A DNA stretch of 64,000 nucleotides from Celeribacter baekdonensis. GTDB lineage: Bacteria > Pseudomonadota > Alphaproteobacteria > Rhodobacterales > Rhodobacteraceae. The notes beneath the pieces were generated by a model. That model worked only from the letters and a program-made list of their open reading frames with translations. It was not told the DNA's origin and did no database searches. The translations under genes were made by a program, and so were the position numbers. Each line of letters starts with the position of its first letter. Position 1 is the stretch's first letter. Positions 61,541-64,000 of this stretch are shown here, one piece after another. The DNA lies in the NCBI RefSeq assembly GCF_003047105.1, contig NZ_CP028475.1:1178001-1242000 (forward strand), read 5' to 3'.

Positions 61541-63289
61541 ATGACACGTCAAATGACCGGAGCGGACATGGTGGTTCAAGCCCTGAAGGATCAGGGTGTG
61601 GACACAGTATTTGGCTATCCGGGGGGCGCGGTCCTACCCGTCTATGATGCGATTTTTCAGCAAAACGACATCAAACACATCCTGGTGCGCCATGAACAAG
61701 CCGCCATCCATGCCGCCGAAGGCTATGCCCGCTCGACCGGCAAACCTGGCGTCGCACTGGTGACCTCTGGCCCCGGCGCGACCAATGCCGTCACCGGGTT
61801 GACTGATGCGCTCTTGGACAGCATCCCCTTGATCGTGTTCTCCGGTCAGGTTCCGACCTTTATGATCGGCACCGACGGTTTCCAAGAGGCCGACACGATC
61901 GGCATCACCCGGCCCTGCACCAAACACAACTGGTTGGTCAAAGACACCGACAAACTGGCCGAGACCATCCATCAGGCGTTCCACGTCGCCACATCGGGCC
62001 GTCCGGGTCCGGTGCTGATTGACTTGCCGAAGGATGTTCAGTTTGCCGAAGGCACCTATGTTGGCCCGGCAAAAGCCAAGGTCAGCCATTACCAGCCTAA
62101 GGTGAAAGCCTCGATCGAGGACATCAACAACATCGTCCAAATGCTTGAAAAAGCAGAGCGTCCGATCTTTTACACTGGCGGAGGCGTGATCAACTCCGGC
62201 CCGGCCGCCTCGCAGCTCTTGCGCGAATTGGTCGAGGCCACGGGCTTTCCGATCACCTCCACCTTGATGGGTTTGGGTGCCTACCCGGCGTCGGGCAAAA
62301 ACTGGCTGGGGATGCTCGGGATGCACGGTCTCTACGAGGCCAACATGGCGATGCATGGCTGTGATCTGATGATCAACATCGGTGCCCGCTTTGATGACCG
62401 GATCACCGGACGGATTCAGGATTTCTCCCCGAATTCCAAAAAGATCCACATCGACATTGATCCCTCTTCGATCAACAAGGTCATCCGCGTGGACCTGCCG
62501 GTTCTGGGCGATGTTGGCCATGTTTTGGAAGACGTGTTGAAGGTCTGGAAATCGCGCGGCCGCAAGACCGCCAACACCAAAGCCTGGTGGGAACAAATCG
62601 ACGCGTGGCGTGAGGTGCGTTGCCTGAGCTACAAACAATCCGACACGGTGATCAAACCGCAATATGCCCTCCAGCGTCTCGAAGCGCTGACCAAGGACAT
62701 GGACCGTTATATCACCACGGAAGTTGGCCAGCACCAAATGTGGGCGGCGCAATTCTTGGGCTTTGAAGATCCGAACCGCTGGATGACGTCGGGCGGCTTG
62801 GGCACGATGGGCTATGGTTTTCCGGCCTCCATCGGGGTGCAATTGGCGCATCCTGAGAGCCTTGTGATCAACGTCGCAGGTGAGGCGTCGTGGTTGATGA
62901 ACATGCAAGAAATGGGCACCGCAATGCAATACCGCGCGCCCGTCAAACAGTTCATCCTCAACAACGAACGCCTTGGCATGGTGCGCCAGTGGCAACAATT
63001 GCTGCACGGCGAACGCTATAGCTCGTCCTGGTCCGAAAGCCTGCCGGATTTCGTAAAATTGGCCGAAGCCTTTGGCGCCAAAGGTATCCGCTGTTCCGAC
63101 CCTGCCGATCTCGATGACGCGATCATGGAGATGCTGAACCACGATGGCCCGGTGATCTTTGATTGCCTCGTTGAGAAACACGAAAACTGTTTCCCGATGA
63201 TCCCGTCAGGCAAAGCGCATAACGAGATGCTGATGGGCGAGGCCTCGACCGAGGGCGCGATCATGTCCGACGGCGCGGTTTTGGTGTAA
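61541..63289 (+). CDS. ilvB: acetolactate synthase large subunit
   Basis: 582 residues; GGAG precedes the ATG. ThDP enzyme pieces: GADMVVQALKDQGVDTVFGY, PGGAVLPVYDAIF, VRHEQAAIHAAEGYARSTGK (catalytic Glu), LVTSGPGATNAVTGLTDALL, and the central FAD domain ARFDDRITGRIQDFSPNSKK. The Mg/ThDP motif reads VAGEASWLMNMQEMGTAMQY, so Glu stands where most enzymes have Asp (GDxS). ILNNERLGMVRQWQQ completes the site. It condenses two pyruvates to acetolactate (Val/Leu), or pyruvate and 2-oxobutyrate (Ile). It partners with IlvN downstream. Confidence 0.97.
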   Translation: MTRQMTGADMVVQALKDQGVDTVFGYPGGAVLPVYDAIFQQNDIKHILVRHEQAAIHAAEGYARSTGKPGVALVTSGPGATNAVTGLTDALLDSIPLIVFSGQVPTFMIGTDGFQEADTIGITRPCTKHNWLVKDTDKLAETIHQAFHVATSGRPGPVLIDLPKDVQFAEGTYVGPAKAKVSHYQPKVKASIEDINNIVQMLEKAERPIFYTGGGVINSGPAASQLLRELVEATGFPITSTLMGLGAYPASGKNWLGMLGMHGLYEANMAMHGCDLMINIGARFDDRITGRIQDFSPNSKKIHIDIDPSSINKVIRVDLPVLGDVGHVLEDVLKVWKSRGRKTANTKAWWEQIDAWREVRCLSYKQSDTVIKPQYALQRLEALTKDMDRYITTEVGQHQMWAAQFLGFEDPNRWMTSGGLGTMGYGFPASIGVQLAHPESLVINVAGEASWLMNMQEMGTAMQYRAPVKQFILNNERLGMVRQWQQLLHGERYSSSWSESLPDFVKLAEAFGAKGIRCSDPADLDDAIMEMLNHDGPVIFDCLVEKHENCFPMIPSGKAHNEMLMGEASTEGAIMSDGAVLV

Positions 63290-63293
63290 CCCG

Positions 63294-63593
63294 ATGAAAC
63301 GGCTGATGAAAACACTCCGCACGGCCCTCGCCCTCCTGGTGGCGACATGGGGTCTTGCGGGGTGCCTGTCGAATGAGGCCACCGAGGTCTCGCAAGACGG
63401 GTTCACATTTGCCGTTGCGGTCACGGGCGACACCGCCGTGGCCAGAAATTATCACACGGGGCGGCTTAATTTTGCCAAGCTCGAAGAGGCCGCCCGTGCC
63501 GCCATTGAAACCGCTTCCGGCTGTGCCGTGCGCACGCTGGTGAAACGCGGTGAGATCAACACATTCGATGCCACGCTCAATTGCGCGGGCTAA
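63294..63593 (+). CDS. small lipoprotein between ilvB and ilvN
   Basis: 99 residues, 5 bp after ilvB. Lipobox: TWGLAGCLSN (Cys about 23). The mature part has QDGFTFAVAVTGDTAVARNY, EAARAAIETASGCAVRTLVK and a C-terminal CAG. DG-TF-VAV and AAR...SGC match the lipoprotein at 54396. It does not belong to acetolactate synthase. Insertion between the two subunit genes, without its own promoter, means it is expressed with them. Function unknown. Confidence 0.75.
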   Translation: MKRLMKTLRTALALLVATWGLAGCLSNEATEVSQDGFTFAVAVTGDTAVARNYHTGRLNFAKLEEAARAAIETASGCAVRTLVKRGEINTFDATLNCAG

Positions 63594-63605
63594 GGGAGAG
63601 AACAC

Positions 63606-64000
63606 ATGTCTGCTCTACGCATCCAACAAGGCTCCACCAGCCATTCCGCCTATGACCTTCGCGACTACCACGCCGAGGTGATTGAAAAACACACACTGGC
63701 CGTTTTGGTCGACAACGAAGCGGGCGTTTTAGCGCGCGTGGTTGGGTTGTTTTCAGGCCGCGGCTATAACATCGAAAGCCTGACCGTGGCCGAGGTCGAT
63801 CACGCGGGTCACCTGTCCCGGATCACCATTGTCACCACCGGCACCCGCGATGTGATCGAACAAATCAAAGCGCAGGTCGGGCGCATCGTGCCGGTTCATG
63901 ATGTCCATGACCTGACCGTCGAAGGCCCGTCGATCGAGCGCGAATTGGCGCTGTTTAAGGTGCATGGGACAGGCGACAAACGCATCGAAGCGCTGCGTCT
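63606..64000 (+). CDS. ilvN: acetolactate synthase small subunit (5' part)
   Basis: The ATG at 63606 has AAGGGAGAG upstream; the frame runs off the window at 64000 after about 131 residues. EKHTLAVLVDNEAGVLARVV with GLFSGRGYNIESLTVAEVDH is the ACT domain of IlvN/IlvH. Next come LSRITIVTTGTRDVIEQIKA and QVGRIVPVHDVHDLTVEGPS with ERELALFKV. It gives IlvB its valine feedback control. The C-terminal half is outside the window. Confidence 0.97.
   Translation, partial: MSALRIQQGSTSHSAYDLRDYHAEVIEKHTLAVLVDNEAGVLARVVGLFSGRGYNIESLTVAEVDHAGHLSRITIVTTGTRDVIEQIKAQVGRIVPVHDVHDLTVEGPSIERELALFKVHGTGDKRIEALR

Noticed and set aside
61634..63181. 515-codon minus-strand frame opposite ilvB
   Set aside because: The plus strand is a complete IlvB. 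The antisense frame has no start context or family match.

Overview
The window is a chromosomal segment of an alphaproteobacterium, most likely a Rhodobacterales / Roseobacter-group member. Support comes from high GC, an Entner-Doudoroff edd/eda pair, a cysteine-poor DksA, TRAP transporters with TAT-exported binding proteins, Bpt arginyl/leucyl transferase, a GlnE-linked small gene, and several small families typical of that order. No replication origin, rRNA, CRISPR array, prophage or intact insertion sequence is visible.

Layout. 1-2.6 kb: 3' part of a PhoD alkaline phosphatase preceded by Pho-box-like repeats, a small membrane protein and a histidine phosphatase. 2.6-3.8 kb: a lower-GC, decayed stretch (a GspE-like ATPase fragment, an unknown membrane protein, broken reading frames) abutting the 3' end of tRNA-Val(CAC), possibly the scar of an integrated element. 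3.8-10 kb: HU-like protein, lon with a clear heat-shock promoter, tgt, and a xanthine/uracil permease broken by a frameshift in a G7 run. 10-16 kb: DUF2946-like and YcnI copper genes, a RimB-RimK fusion, a pyruvate kinase-like protein lacking its C domain, SufT, a LysR regulator. 16.2-17.8 kb: four operators at exact 30-bp spacing lead into a two-gene unit, SatD-like (cyclase-fold plus helix-turn-helix) and DUF3307 (membrane); this is the best candidate for an undescribed system. 17.8-22 kb: A-type Fe-S carrier, TfoX-N protein, rpiB, tpiA, FAD monooxygenase, dksA. 22-27.5 kb: MoxR ATPase, DUF2934, GNAT, DUF2927 lipoprotein, a 54-aa membrane protein, CoxE-like VWA protein and an M48 protease, probably one functional neighbourhood. 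27.5-30.4 kb: PIN protein, RlmI-like methyltransferase whose start codon lies in a hairpin loop, lipoprotein and a 54-aa protein.

30.5-35.2 kb: edd and eda, separated by a GNAT gene and an Old Yellow Enzyme gene but sharing the same palindromic operator. 35.2-43.9 kb: glnE and a downstream small gene, YbaK-type deacylase, GFA protein, a MarR-isochorismatase operon with visible operators, DUF2852, RDD, bpt. 44-54.2 kb: a tripartite TRAP transporter for an organic acid (unusually large DctM, long DctQ, DctP) containing three tandem 60-bp repeats between its membrane genes; a divergent sensor kinase / response regulator; an ArsR-permease-thioredoxin operon; and a second, orphan DctP paralogue. 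54.4-61.2 kb: lipoprotein, PhoX phosphatase with a Pho-box-like site, AraC regulator, zinc alcohol dehydrogenase preceded by a 17-bp palindrome, YbjN-like and DUF4239-like proteins. 61.3-64 kb: the ilvB-lipoprotein-ilvN operon, preceded by a promoter, a 15-aa leader peptide with Ile-Leu-Val-Val-Val codons and a terminator/antiterminator attenuator; ilvN runs off the window.

Together the genes cover central carbon flow (Edd, Eda, TpiA, RpiB, pyruvate kinase-like, IlvBN), organic-acid uptake, phosphate scavenging, protein quality control and Fe-S maturation. All functional names come from reading motifs by eye; no database search was run.
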